Source of the DNA: Solanum dulcamara
Lineage: Eukaryota; Streptophyta; Magnoliopsida; Solanales; Solanaceae
Length of the DNA stretch: 64,000 nt
Assembly (NCBI RefSeq): GCF_947179165.1
Contig: NC_077242.1
Coordinates: 47,645,097 to 47,709,096 of the forward strand
Direction: 5' to 3'
In this document: positions 34,791 through 45,184 of the stretch, in pieces
Layout of the letters: every line of letters begins with the position of its first letter
Position numbering within the stretch: position 1 is the stretch's first letter
Position numbers and translations under genes: made by a program
The notes under the pieces: model-generated
Databases searched by the model: none
Told to the model about the DNA's origin: nothing
What the model saw: only the letters and a program-made list of their open reading frames with translations

Positions 34791-35289
34791 ATTATTGATA
34801 GAAGCGTCTTGCTTCTTCATTAGGAGTTTCATCAAAATATTGCTCGGGTTCCATCTCATCTTGAACCCCGAAAGCATCATTGACCATTTCATGAACTCTA
34901 TCATGTTGAAATGAATCATGTTAAAATGTATCATATGGAACCCTATCATGTTCAACCATAATTTGACCATGTGGTACAAGCACGTTATATTCATCCACGG
35001 GTAGCAAATTATAAAATATATTATTCAATCCATCTATTTCTCCATGATCAACCCATATAAAATATCTTGGCTTAAATCCATTACCATACAAATGAACCAT
35101 AACTATATCTGGCTTAAAAAATTCTAAGCATCTACATTCACGACAAGGAAACCTAAGCAATTCATTTCTCTTAAAAATATCTAGTGTCATTGCATGATCA
35201 ATAAAACTTCTTAAATCGTCAATAAATTCAGCTTTCAAACCACCACCAACTTCATAATGCATGTTATACATCGACAAATGATGATCCAT
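34791..35289 (-). pseudogene. TNP2 N-terminal transposase-associated domain
   Basis: Frame 35289-34921 (122 codons) contains EFIDDLRSFIDHAMTLDIFK and IFKRNELLRFPCRECRCLEF, then VHLYGNGFKPRYFIWVDHGE. This is the zinc-binding N-terminal domain (Transpos_assoc type) of plant En/Spm transposases. The ATG at 35289 (MDHHLSMYNMHYEV) is the probable internal exon start rather than the true initiator. The copia insertion lies only 50 bp upstream, separating this exon from its promoter end at 42 kb. Confidence 0.8.
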
Positions 35290-35339
35290 CTATAAAATTA
35301 TATTTATTCAAGCTTAATTAGTTCATAAAAACTACAATT

Positions 35340-35555
35340 TGTTATAAATTAACTAACTTGATAAATTATAACATAAAGAGAGTAAGAGTATATAGAGAAA
35401 GTAAAGAAAGGAAGGGAAAACAGAGGAGAAGTATATATCTAGAATTATATCTATATCAGTGATCTTGCCGAGCATTGGCAATTTATAGGTAAATTACTTG
35501 CTAGGAAACAAGTAAATATTATGCTAGTGGGCAACTAACATCCACTAACATAATA
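35340..35555 (-). mobile_element. Copia 3' LTR (216 bp)
   Basis: On the minus strand it begins TATTATGTTAGTGG, right after the polypurine tract, and ends TTTATAACA. It is nearly identical to 40486-40731 but has one instead of four copies of a 10-bp unit (ACATCCACTA on the plus strand). Confidence 0.92.
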
Positions 35556-35568
35556 CTCCCCCTTGGAT
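35556..35568 (-). promoter_or_regulatory. Polypurine tract of the copia element
   Basis: On the minus strand, CCAAGGGGGAG directly precedes the LTR start TATTATG, the expected plus-strand primer. Confidence 0.85.
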
Positions 35569-35797
35569 GTTCACATAAAAAAATCTAGTGAAAGAATAAA
35601 TCTATATAGATGTTGTGACTTGTTACTAGGAAAAACCCAATGGGAAAAAGCCTAGTAAAAAAATAAAAATACACACATCTGGTAATACGCTTTGAGTGCT
35701 GCCTCATTAAAAACCTTACCAGGAAAACCCAGTGGGACAAAACCGTGGTTAAGAGAAAAAGAGTGCAGCGCGTATTTTGCTCCCCCTGATGAAAACT

Positions 35798-37918
35798 TCA
35801 TTTGATATTTTGGAGACGACGCATTCCAACCTTATACCTTAGTTTTTCAAAAGTTGAGGTTGGTAATGCCTTTGTGAATAAATATGCAAGATTATCACTT
35901 GAACGAACTTGTTGTACATCAATTTCGCCATTCTTCTGAAGATCGTGTGTGAAAAATAATTTTGGTGAAATATGTTTCGTTCTGTCTCCTTTTATGAAGC
36001 CACCTTTCAATTGAGCTATGCACGCGGTATTATCTTCGAATATAACTGTGGGTACTTTGACATCACTATCTAGGCCACATCTTTCTTTGATGAACTGTAT
36101 CATCGATCTCAACCATACACATTCTCTACTTGCTTCATGAATTGCTATTATTTCAGCATGATTTGAAGAAGTAGCAACAATTGACTCCTTTGTGGATCGC
36201 CATGATATAGCAGTCCCTCCGTGTGTAAATAGATAGCCTGTTTGAGATCGAACTTTGTGTGGGTCTGATAAATAACCTGCATCTGCATAACCAATAAGGT
36301 CTGCACTATCTTTGTTAGTATAAAACAAACCCATATCAACAGTACCCTTTAGGTATCGCAAAATATGCTTGATACCGTTCCAATGTCTTTGCATTGGGGA
36401 TGAACTATACCTTACCAGCAAATTTACAGAAAATGTTATATCAGGTCTGGTTGTATTAGCAAGATACATAAGTGCACCAATTGCACTGAGATATGGTACT
36501 TCAGGACCAAGAAGTTCATCCTCCTCTTCTGGAGGTCGAAATGGATCTTTTTCCACTTCAAGTGATCGAACAACCATTGGAGTACTTAATGGATATGCTT
36601 TGTCCATGTAGAATCTTTTTAAGATCTTTTTAGTGTAGGCAGATTGATGGACAAAAACTCCGTTTGCTAAATGTTCAATTTGCAGGCCTAGACAAAGTTT
36701 TGTCTTTCCGAGATCTTTCATTTCAAATTCTTTCTTTAGATATTCAATCGCCTTTTGGACCTCTTTAGGGGTTCCAATGAGATTTATGTCATCAACATAA
36801 ACGGCGAGTATCACAAACTCTAATTCCATTTTCTTAATAAAAACACATGGACAAATGACATCATTTATATAGCCTTCATTTATCAAGTACTCACTGAGGC
36901 GATTATACCACATGCGCCCTGATTGTTTCAGACCATATAATGATCTTTGGAGTTTTATTGAGTATACTTCTCGAGACTTTTTACATGCTTCAGGCAATTT
37001 TAATCCTTCTGGGATTTTCATGTAAATTTTCTTATCAAGTGAACCATAAAGGTAAGCTGTAACCACATACATTAGGTATATTTCAAGATTTTTATGTACA
37101 GCTAAACTGATGAGATATCGAAATGTTATTCTATCCATAACCGGTGAATATGTTTCTTCATAGTTGACTCTGGGTCTTTGAGAGAATCCTAGTACAACAA
37201 GGCGTGCCTTATATCTTACAATTTTATTTCTCTCATTTTGTTTTCTAACAAAAACCCATTTATAGCCAACTGGTTTTACACCTTCAGGGGTTTGGACTAC
37301 AGGTCCAAAAACCTCACGTTTAGCAAGTGAGTCTAATTCTGATTGAATTGCCTTTTTCCATTCTGGCCAATCACATCTACGTCGACATTCTTCGACGTAT
37401 TTAGGCTCAAGACTTTCACTATCTTGCATGAGGTTAAGTGCAACATTATATGCAAAAATATTATCAACCGTGATTTTAGACCGATCTAATTTTATCTCAT
37501 CATCGAAAGAACTTATTGAAAGTTGTTTATTCACTTGAGTCTCGGGTTCACTGATTTCTTCAGGAATATCAGGATTACTCAAATATTGACCTTCTTCAGG
37601 AGGTTCTATTGTAGTATCATCTTTATTATTTCTCACACTTCTCTTTCTAGGATTTTTATTCTTTGAACCCAACGGTCTACCATGCTTCTGGCGTGTTTGG
37701 GATTCAGAAGCTATGATACTTGTAGATGGTCCTTTTGGGACATCAATCCAGATAGGTACATTCACTGCAGGGATATGTGACTTAGTTATCCGTTTCAAAT
37801 CAGTAAATGCATCTGACATTTGATTTGCTATTTTCTGCAAGTGGATAATCTTCTGGACTTCCTGTTCACATGTGCGGGTACGTGGATCAAAATGTGATAA
37901 TAATGAAACTTTCCACAT
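35798..37918 (-). CDS. pol: Copia pol C-terminal open frame: RT and RNase H (706 codons)
   Basis: The longest open frame in the window. Residues 1-110 are the integrase C-terminal tail (PIWIDVPKGPS, GRPLGSKNKNPRKR). RT starts near residue 185 (WPEWKKAIQSELDSL) and has SLYGLKQSGRMWYNRL at about 327 and the YVDD box at 374-377. RNase H follows from about 545, with YADAGYLSDP, SSNHAEIIAIHEA, FEDNTACI and SSDNLAYLFTKALP, so its acids are kept. Residue 284 is Tyr (TAT, 37067-37069) in the motif A block LMYVVTAYLYG, where copia RTs have the catalytic Asp. The frame is joined to the upstream pol through a frameshift in an A-run at about 37921-37934, so the start at 37918 is probably not a natural initiator. 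It is likely inactive. Confidence 0.88.
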   Translation of the reverse strand: MWKVSLLSHFDPRTRTCEQEVQKIIHLQKIANQMSDAFTDLKRITKSHIPAVNVPIWIDVPKGPSTSIIASESQTRQKHGRPLGSKNKNPRKRSVRNNKDDTTIEPPEEGQYLSNPDIPEEISEPETQVNKQLSISSFDDEIKLDRSKITVDNIFAYNVALNLMQDSESLEPKYVEECRRRCDWPEWKKAIQSELDSLAKREVFGPVVQTPEGVKPVGYKWVFVRKQNERNKIVRYKARLVVLGFSQRPRVNYEETYSPVMDRITFRYLISLAVHKNLEIYLMYVVTAYLYGSLDKKIYMKIPEGLKLPEACKKSREVYSIKLQRSLYGLKQSGRMWYNRLSEYLINEGYINDVICPCVFIKKMELEFVILAVYVDDINLIGTPKEVQKAIEYLKKEFEMKDLGKTKLCLGLQIEHLANGVFVHQSAYTKKILKRFYMDKAYPLSTPMVVRSLEVEKDPFRPPEEEDELLGPEVPYLSAIGALMYLANTTRPDITFSVNLLVRYSSSPMQRHWNGIKHILRYLKGTVDMGLFYTNKDSADLIGYADAGYLSDPHKVRSQTGYLFTHGGTAISWRSTKESIVATSSNHAEIIAIHEASRECVWLRSMIQFIKERCGLDSDVKVPTVIFEDNTACIAQLKGGFIKGDRTKHISPKLFFTHDLQKNGEIDVQQVRSSDNLAYLFTKALPTSTFEKLRYKVGMRRLQNIK

Positions 37919-39339
37919 AATTTTTTTTCTTTTTCGGGTTCCTTTTTCTCTCCCCCTAATAGCGGGAAAATTGTTTCATCAAACCGACAATCGGCAAATC
38001 GAGCAGTGAATAAATCTCCAGTCAACGGTTCAAGGTATCGAATTATGGAGGGTGAGTCAAACCCAACATATATGCCCAACCTTCATTGAGGGCCCATTTT
38101 TGTACATTGTGGTGGTGCTACAGGAACATATACCGCATAACCAAAAATTCTTAAATGGGTTATATTTGATTCATGACCAAATACTAATTTGGATGGAGAG
38201 TATTTATTATAATATGTCGGTCTGAGACGTACACGTGCTGCTGCATGTAAAATAGCATGACCCCAAACAGTAATTGACAATTTTGTTTTCATTAGTAGAG
38301 GTCTTGCTATCAATTGTAGGCGCTTTATAAATGACTCTGCAAGGCCATTTTGAGTATGAACATGAGCAACAGGATGTTCAATTTTTATCCCAATTGATAA
38401 GCAATAATCATTAAATGCTTGGGATGTAAATTCTCCAGCATTATCAAGGCGAATGGCCTTAATTGGATAATCTGGGAATTGCGCTCTCAATCTTATTATT
38501 TGTGCTAACAATTTCGCAAATGCCAGGTTGCGAGATGATAACAGGCACACATGAGACTATCTAGATGATGCATCTATTAGGACCATAAAATATCTAAACA
38601 ATCCACTAGGTGGATGAATAGGTCCACATATATCTCCATGTATACGCTCTAAAAAGCTAGGAGATTCGATGCCAACCTTCAGGGTCGATGGTCTGGCAAT
38701 TAATTTGCCTTGATAACAAGTAGCACATGAAAATTCATCCTTTGTAAGAATCTTCTGGTTCTTTAACGGATGTCCAGTTGAATTTTCAAGAATCCGTCTC
38801 ATCATTATTGATCCAGGATGACCTATTCGATCATGCCATAGCACAAATATATTTGGATCAGTAAACTTCTGGTTTACGATCATATTTGCTTCAATTGCAC
38901 TAATTTTTGCATAATATAGGCCAGATGACAGAGTTGGTAATTTTTCCAAAATATATTTCTGGCCTGAGACACTCTTGGTTATACCAAGATATTCAATATT
39001 TATTTCATTTAATGTCTCAACATGATATCCATTTCTGCGGATATCTTTAAAACTTAACAAGTTTCTTAGGGATTTAGAAGAAAATAGTGCATCTTCTATA
39101 ACAATTTTTGTCCCCTTAGGCAGAATTATAGTAGCTCTTCCGGAACCTTCTATCATTTTTGAATTACCAGAAATTGTAGTAACATTAGCTTTTCTTCTAA
39201 GTAAATTGGAAAAATATTTCTCGTCTTTAAATATAGCATGAGTTGTGACACAAATATCCTCGTGATTTATCATTGATCCAAACAAGATTTGAGGCATTTC
39301 CATATTTTCTTCAATAAGAAATAAAATATGTATTAACAC
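37828..39339 (-). pseudogene. pol: Copia pol N-terminal part: protease and integrase, two internal stops
   Basis: One reading frame interrupted by a TAG at 38557-38559 and a TGA at 38083-38085 (the latter likely from a CGA Arg codon). The order is a protease-like start (EDICVTTHAIF, where the expected D-S/T-G/A triad before TTH is missing), then the pre-integrase zinc finger (LWHDRIGHPGS ... CATCYQGK, His-His-Cys-Cys). The integrase core keeps all three acids (HGDICGP, IRLDNAGEF, NGLAESF). The segment ends near YVGFDSPSIIRYLEP, the usual integrase-RT linker. The RT frame at 37918 overlaps in another phase. Confidence 0.88.
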
Positions 39340-39420
39340 ATGGTATATTACACAAATTTTTATTTATTTACATTGATTAGAAAAATACAAACATCATATT
39401 TAATACAGATAAAAAAATAT

Positions 39421-40406
39421 TTACATATTATTAGTCCTGTCAATATTCATATTTTCGTCTGGAAAATTAAAGAAATCAGCTACATCCAAATGCATGGGCT
39501 CAATATTATCTTTAGAGATAAAATTTATCTCTGGATTATTTTCTGCCCTTTTCAGAGATGCCTGATATAGCTGAACAAGACGTTTTGATGACCGGCAAAT
39601 CCATGACCAGTGCCCCACACCTCCACATCTATGACATATTGTTTCTGAATTATTCTTCGGTAAAGCTTCTGGCTTTTTACTCTGCATTTTATATTGCTGG
39701 TTATTTCTCGGTGCCAGCCGAGCATCATGATTAAAATTTCTTCTTTGACTACGACCACGACCACGACTGGGGCCATGGCCTCTTTCTCGTTTGTTAGAAT
39801 TTGTCTGATTCACTTCAGGGAGTGGAAAAAAACCAACTGGCCAACTATCATGATTTTTCATTAATAGTTCATTATGTCTTTCAACAATAAGAAGGTGAGA
39901 AAGTAATTCAAAATATTTTTTAAATTCTTTTTCGCGATATTGCTGCTGCAAGAGCATATTCGCGGGTGGAAATATGAAGTATGTTTTTTCAGTTTATCCT
40001 GCTCAGTGATCTCTTCTCCGCATAAATTTAACTGAGCTATAATTCTAAATAGAGCAGAATTATATTCAGTTATATTTTTGAAATCCATTAATATCAAATT
40101 TAGCCAATCATGACGAGCTTGTGGAAGCATGACCAACTTCAGGTGGTCATATTTTTCTTTTAAATTTTTCCACAATTTAAGGGGGTCTTTTAATGTGAGA
40201 TATTGTAATTTTAGCCCCTCGTTAAGATGGTGACAGAGAAATATCATGGCTTTAGCACGGTCTTGATTGGATGCCATATTGTCATCTTTAATGGTGTCTG
40301 CCAGACCCATTGATTCTAAATGAATTTCGGCATCAAGTGCCCATGATGAGTAGCCTTTTCCAGAGATATCAAGAGCAGTAAATTCAATTTTGGAAATATT
40401 TTCCAT
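39421..40406 (-). pseudogene. gag: Copia gag with one frameshift
   Basis: The start ATG is at 40406 (MENISKIEFTALDISGKGYS), 80 bp after the LTR. The first frame (181 codons) carries the copia gag core: WALDAEIHLESMGL, MIFLCHHLNEGLK and LWKNLKEKYDH. It shifts frame near 39960-39990 and continues in the 39957-39421 frame, which has a Gly/Arg-rich stretch and the zinc knuckle CHRCGGVGHWSWIC (all of C-C-H-C present). It ends NNM-stop. Protease begins at 39339 in the same frame after about 80 bp of AT-rich DNA with further stops. Confidence 0.88.
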
Positions 40407-40462
40407 TTTATAAAAATAAAATTAAATAAAACTCTTACCACTTTTGTTACCTTGAAAAATTA

Positions 40463-40485
40463 GCCGGAGTCTCGTGCTGATAACG
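40463..40485 (-). promoter_or_regulatory. Primer-site region of the copia element
   Basis: On the minus strand, directly after the LTR end (TTTATAACA), the text is CGTTATCAGCACGAGACTCC. This is the position of the primer binding site. It resembles the TATCAG-containing sites seen in copia elements, but I cannot assign the tRNA with certainty. Confidence 0.6.
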
Positions 40486-40731
40486 TGTTATAAATTAACT
40501 AACTTGACAAATTATAACATAAAAAGAGTAAGAGTATATAGAGAAAGTAAAGAAAGGAAGGGAAAACAGAGGAGAAGTATGTATCTAGAATTATATCTAT
40601 ATCAGTGATCTTGCCGAGCATTGGCAATTTATAGGGAAATTACTTGCTAGGAAACTAGTAAATATTATTCTAGTGGGCAACTAACATCCACTAACACCCA
40701 CTAACATCCACTAACATCCACTAACATAATA
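40486..40731 (-). mobile_element. Copia 5' LTR (246 bp)
   Basis: Same sequence as 35340-35555 plus 30 bp, caused by three extra copies of a 10-bp unit at 40690-40726 (CATCCACTAA, with one CACCCACTAA variant). The TSD CAATT follows at 40732-40736. Confidence 0.92.
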
Positions 40732-40748
40732 CAATTCATATATTAAAA

Positions 40749-41196
40749 CACAAACTAATTCCAATAACTAAACCAAATCAAATCTAAATGTCAACACTAG
40801 ATGGACACAAATCAATCTTGCAAGAAAATCAATTTTTTCATCAATATGATCAACTAGTGTTGTCACTTATGCTAAACTAACACATTATCACTAAAGCACA
40901 CTCTAAAAATTCAAACATTCTAAAGTTCAATATTTCTAAATTGCAAGTTGGATTTTTCTAGACAATTATAGTACAAACTAATTCCAACAACTAAGCCAAA
41001 TCAAAGCTAATTGTCAACACTAGACAGACACAAATCGATCTGGCAAGAAAATCAATTTTGTCATCAATAGGATCAACTAGTGTTGTCACTTATGCTAAAC
41101 TAACACATTATCACTAAAGAACACTTTAAAAATTCAAACATTCTAAAGTTAAACATTTTAACTTCAAAAAAATACCCAAATTTATAGTCTAATTCA
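40749..41196. repeat. 223-bp tandem duplication in CACTA-2
   Basis: The block CACAAACTAATTCC...GTCAACACTAGA...TTGTCACTTATGCTAAACTAACACATTATCACTAAAG begins near 40749 and again near 40972, with about 90% similarity by eye. It lies between the copia insertion and the CACTA-2 right end, in non-coding A-rich DNA that would be the transposase 5' region. Confidence 0.8.
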
Positions 41197-41880
41197 AAAA
41201 AAACCCGATTCAAACTAAAACCCAAAAATCTTCATTCACTAATTCACAATTAAATATACAAACTAACAATGTTAATAACATTATAAGTTCAAAAATACTT
41301 CAATTCCAACACAAAAAAAATCACAAACTAATTCAAAAAAAATCCAAATCACAAACTAATTCAAGTTCTAAAGTTCAACTTCATAACTTTGAATATCTTC
41401 CAAACATCAAAAATCACACAACTCAATATTTTTCTAAGTTCAACTTTCAAACATCCTATATTCAACTATTTTCTAAGTTCAAAATTTCTAATAACATTCT
41501 AACTTCAATTCCAACACAAAAAATACCCAATTCACAATCTAATTCAAAAAAACTCTCAATTCAAGTATCTAAGTTCAAAAATTCAACTAGTTCTAACTTC
41601 TAACTTCTAACTTCCAATTACTTCTTAGTTCTAACTTTTGATTCACAATCACTTCAATTCCAACTCAAAAATACCCAATTCACATCTAATTCAAAAAAAA
41701 TTTAATTCTAACTAAAACTCTAAAATCAAAATTAGCACTTCATTCACAATCTAATATACAAATTAACATGTTAATAATGTAAATTCAACAAACTAAATAC
41801 AATAATCTAACAATAAAATAAAAAAACTATTCAAATTGTAAAAAACTAACATAAACATACAAACCCTTAATTTGATGTGA
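41197..41880. other. A/T-rich CACTA-2 DNA, no gene seen
   Basis: Low-complexity text built from AATTCAAAAA, CAAATTCACAATC and TTCTAACTTC words. No open frame or structured motif is visible; it is probably intron or untranslated region of the transposase gene. Confidence 0.5.
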
Positions 41881-42060
41881 AAAAAATAGGAGTTGGCGGT
41901 GAGGGAAGACGGCAGCGGTAGCAGCTCGACGGGCGGCGATGATGAGCTGGGGAGGTTGGGTCGTGGTGGTTGAAAATTTTTAGAGAGAATAAGAGAGGAG
42001 AAGAGAGAAGAAGAAAGGATAAAAATAAAAGAAATCCCGCTTTTGGTTCTCAGATATTTT
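41881..42060 (-). other. GC-rich segment, possible first exon of the CACTA-2 gene
   Basis: A GC-rich island (GCGGTGAGGGAAGACGGCAG, CTCGACGGGCGGCGATGATG) is followed on the plus strand by purine-rich AGAGAGAATAAGAGAGGAGA. On the minus strand this is a pyrimidine-rich leader followed by a GC-rich start, which would suit the beginning of the transcript. No confident ATG or protein was identified. Confidence 0.3.
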
Positions 42061-42526
42061 AATAAAAGCGACGGACTGCGTCTCTTAGTCCGTTACTTCT
42101 TTGATCAAAATTGGTCAAATAATTTTTTTTTAAAAATCGACGGACTAGGCGGCACTGTCCGTCACAAATATAAAATATTTGACTAAATATTTTGACATGA
42201 AGGGATGGACTAATAGACGCAGTCCTTCGCCTTTATTAAAAATATATTTATAAATTAAAATTAGTTAAAAGCGACACTGTCCGTCACTTTTAATTAATTT
42301 ATAAATAATTATTTATAATTAAAAGTGAAATACGACATCACTACTTATATTAAATAATTATTTATTAATTATGGCATAAAAAACCTCCAAAAAAAGCAAC
42401 GCTGTCTGTTATTTTTTCTAAAAAATAAATAATAAAATATAAAAACAATGGACAATGTCGCTTTGTCCGTCACTTTTTACTAGCGAGGTAGTCCATCGCT
42501 TTTTTGGCCATTGTTTTGTAGCAGTG
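42061..42526. repeat. CACTA-2 right terminal and subterminal repeats
   Basis: About seven units of AAAGCGACGGACTG / CAGTCCGTCGC type and their decayed forms lie in both orientations, up to the terminus GTAGCAGTG at 42526. TTT (42527-42529) would be the right target duplication, but the left partner is lost. Confidence 0.85.
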
Positions 42527-42529
42527 TTT

Positions 42530-43203
42530 TAGTAGTATTGCTTGATTTCGCGATTTGAGATTTTAACTTGTCCACTAGTTTGTGGATGATAAGAAGTTGC
42601 TACACTATGTCGAACCCCATACTTCCCAAGTAATGCTTTGAACAATCGATTGCAAAAGTGGAAACCTCCATCGTTGATTATTGCCCTTGGTGTATCAAAT
42701 CTTAAGAAGATATTTCACTTGAGGAAGGTGGTGACACTCTTTGCTTCATTGTTAAGAAGCACAATGGCTTTTACCCATTTCGAGACATAGTCTATTGCAA
42801 CAAGGATGTACTTTATTCCACTCGAACTCACGAAAGGACCTATGAAGTCAATTCTCCATACGTCGAATAGTTCTATGACTAGAATAGGAGTGAATGAGAG
42901 TTCATTTTTCCTTGAAATTCCTTTTTCTCTTTGACAACGATCACAAGACTTGGCGAAATCATGAGCGTTTTGATGAATTGTTGGTCAGTAGTACCCACAT
43001 TACAAAATTTTGTAGGTTGTACGGATACGACTATGATGACCTCTAAAGGGTGACGAATGACATTCCTCCAAAATACTCATCATCTCGACTTCAGGTATGT
43101 AGCGATTAATAATCCCATCAGCGCAAACACGAAAAAAATATGGTTCTTCCCAAAAGAACTTCTTTATATCGAACATGAACTTGTGGCATTGGTGAACATT
43201 CAA
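42530..43203 (-). pseudogene. pol: Athila-type integrase, truncated by CACTA-2
   Basis: Frame 43203-43000 holds the zinc-binding region (HSSPFRGHHSRIRTTYKIL). Downstream through stops are WRIDFIGPF (about 42855), [37 protein letters not shown] and [17 protein letters not shown], with the last block ending at 42530. These are typical of the Tat/Athila branch, in which the second Asp lies in the S/N-DGG-x-HF block. The homology stops exactly where CACTA-2 begins, and the integrase C-terminus and 3' LTR of Athila are not found elsewhere. Confidence 0.85.
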
Positions 43204-44590
43204 TTAGGACGTCACTATATTGTTTACCAAGTAGTTAGTAACACCGGCAAACCATGAAATCAAGTCGTGTGATGCTGCCAATACTTGTTCATCTGGAAAG
43301 GTTTCATCTATCTCAACTCCATCTTCTAACTTTAACAAAGCCTCTTCTTCAAGTCTAGAAAGATGGTCAGCAACTTGGCTTTCAGTCCCCTTTCGGTCTT
43401 TCACTTTGAAAGAAAACTCTTGCAATAATAATATCCAACGAATTAGTCTCGGATTAGATCCCTTCTTTTCCATGAGGTATCTCAATGTTTCATGATCTAT
43501 ATGTATAATGACTTTGTGCCAAGCAAGTAGGATCTAAACTTCTCGAAAGCGAATACTACGGCAAACAACTCTTGTTCGGTCACAGTGTAGTTTTTTTGGG
43601 CAATATTAGGGGCCTTTCTAGAATAGTATATTGGATGTAGAATCTTCTCGCACCTTTTTCCTAATACTATGCCAAGTGCTACTCTACTTTCATCACACAT
43701 GACCTCAAACAGATGCTCCCAATCTAGTTTAATGATGATAGGAGCTAATACTAGCCTTTGTTTCAACTTCTCAAATGCTTTTAGATAGGCCTCATAAAAA
43801 ATGAATTTCATATCCTTCTTAAGAAATTTGCATAATGGATGTGCTATTTTGGAGAAGTCTTTGATGAAGCGGCGATAAAATCCGGCGTGTCCCAAAAACC
43901 TTCTAATGCCTTTGAGAAAGATGAGAGGGTGCGACTTTTCAATCACCTCAACCTTTGGTCGATCCACTTTTATACCTTTGCTTGAGATCTTGTGGCCCAA
44001 CACTATGTCTCTTTAACCATGAAGTGACACTTCTCCCAGTTGAGCATGAGGTTGCACTCTTCACACCTTTTGAGTACATCTTAGAGATAAGCCAAGCAAT
44101 CGTGAATGAGTCACCAACCATGAAAATATTATCCATGAAAACTTTAATTGTATGCTCCACCATATCTAAAAAGATAGATATCATACAACGTTGAAAAGTC
44201 ACCGGTGCATTACACAATCTGAATGACATCCTTTTGAAGGCGAACGTTCCATATGGACATGTGAAGGAGGTCTTTTCTTGGTCCTCGGGTGCTATAGAAA
44301 TCTAATTGTAATACGAATAACCATCAAGAAAAATAGTACCATCCTTTGCCAGTGAAACTATCCAGCATCTGATCCATAAAACACATTAGAAAGTGATCTT
44401 TTTTCTATCTATAAGTTTATCTTGCAATAGTCCATGCACACCCTCTAACTAGTGACATGCCTTATTAGAATGAGCTCGTTCTTTGTGTTTGGCACCACAG
44501 TAATACCACCCTTTTTGGAACATATTAGACAGGACTTACCCAATTACTATCGGCGATGAGGTAAACAACTCCAGCATCTAACCACTTGAT
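43204..44590 (-). pseudogene. pol: Athila-type reverse transcriptase and RNase H, broken
   Basis: Frame 44229-43948 has MSFRLCNAPVTFQRCM and VFMDNIFMVGDSF, with Asn for the second Asp of the catalytic pair. Frame 44003-43497 continues with GHKISSKGIKVDRPKVEVI, GFYRRFIKDFSKIAHPLC, the RNase H start MCDESRVALGIVLG, and [19 protein letters not shown]. Frame 43485-43204 gives the end of RNase H (VADHLSRLE) and the linker. A frameshift separates 43948 and 44003. The RNase H acids D-E-D are largely kept. Confidence 0.85.
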
Positions 44591-44593
44591 GAT

Positions 44594-45169
44594 CTACTTT
44601 TTAACTACCTCTTGCATAGGTGGGTTTAGTCTGTTTTGGTGTTCAATACTTAGTTTGAAGTACGATATGAGTTGGATTTTGTGAGTATATACGCTTGGTG
44701 GGATGCCTATAATGTAAGCTATGGACCATCCTATTTCTCGTTTGAAGTGCCTCAAGACAGATGTTAGGGCTTCCACTTGCTTTTGGTGAAGATCGATAGC
44801 TATTATGACCAGCAATGTGTTGTTGGGCCCTAAGAATGCATATTGCAAGTGGGATGGCAGCACTTTTAGTTCCAAAGTCAGAGGTTCCTCGATGGATGGT
44901 TTTGTAGGCGGGGTTGCTCTATTTTTCAAGTCTAAGTCAAGTCTCTTTAATGAGTGATTGAATGTACCAAGGCCATTGAGTGCAAAAACCATCTTATCAT
45001 ACTCACCAATGTGATCTCCATCGAAGTTCATGATGTCAACAGCTAGAGCTTCAACACCTAATCCCTTTTCAATAGGTTTTTTCGGTTGTATATCATAAAA
45101 GACATCAATCACGGACACTACTCGTAGCTTATTGTGATTCTTCATTACTCGAAATACATTAAAAACCAT
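44594..45169 (-). pseudogene. pol: Athila-type RT N-terminal region
   Basis: One hundred and ninety-one codons, including EEPLTLELKVLPSHLQYAFL, GPNNTLLVIIA and FKREIGWSIAYIIGIPPSVY. These are the conserved pre-RT and RT start blocks of Athila elements. The upstream part (FDVFYDIQPKKP) is the protease-RT linker. The frame joins to 44229 only through several stops around 44300-44590. Confidence 0.85.
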
Positions 45170-45184
45170 TTCTTTATTATTTAA

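Larger units (their letters stand above)
35340..40731 (-). mobile_element. Ty1/copia retrotransposon, nearly complete, with TSD CAATT
   Basis: LTRs lie at 35340-35555 and 40486-40731, with the 5-bp duplication CAATT (35335-35339 and 40732-40736). Domain order on the minus strand is gag, protease, integrase, RT, RNase H, as in Ty1/copia. The total is 5392 bp. Coding parts carry two frameshifts and two or more internal stops. RT has lost a motif A aspartate. It is the youngest layer in this region, since its LTRs are nearly identical apart from a tandem repeat difference. Confidence 0.93.
31354..42526 (-). mobile_element. CACTA-2: TNP2-type CACTA transposon, left end missing, split by a copia element
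   Basis: The right terminus, read inward on the minus strand, is CACTGCTACAAAACAATGGCC, followed by subterminal units such as AAAAAAGCGATGGAC, AAAAGCGACGGACTG and GTGACGGACAAAGCGAC. A TNP2-like transposase gene runs leftward from 35289 to about 31640. The left side ends at 31353 in a unit (AAAAAAAGCAATGGACAGG inverted, 31357-31376) like the right-end subterminal units, but no terminal CACTG follows. The left terminus is therefore lost. A Ty1/copia element (35340-40731) sits in it. The right flank is Athila integrase, so CACTA-2 inserted into the Athila copy. Confidence 0.85.

Noticed and set aside
40680..40726. Short regular repeat that could suggest a CRISPR-like or satellite array
   Set aside because: It is a four-unit 10-bp tandem array with no spacers inside a copia LTR.
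41881..42000. GC-rich segment considered as a host gene exon
   Set aside because: It sits between CACTA-2 subterminal repeats and transposase exons, with no long frame; it is better explained as the 5' part of the transposon gene.
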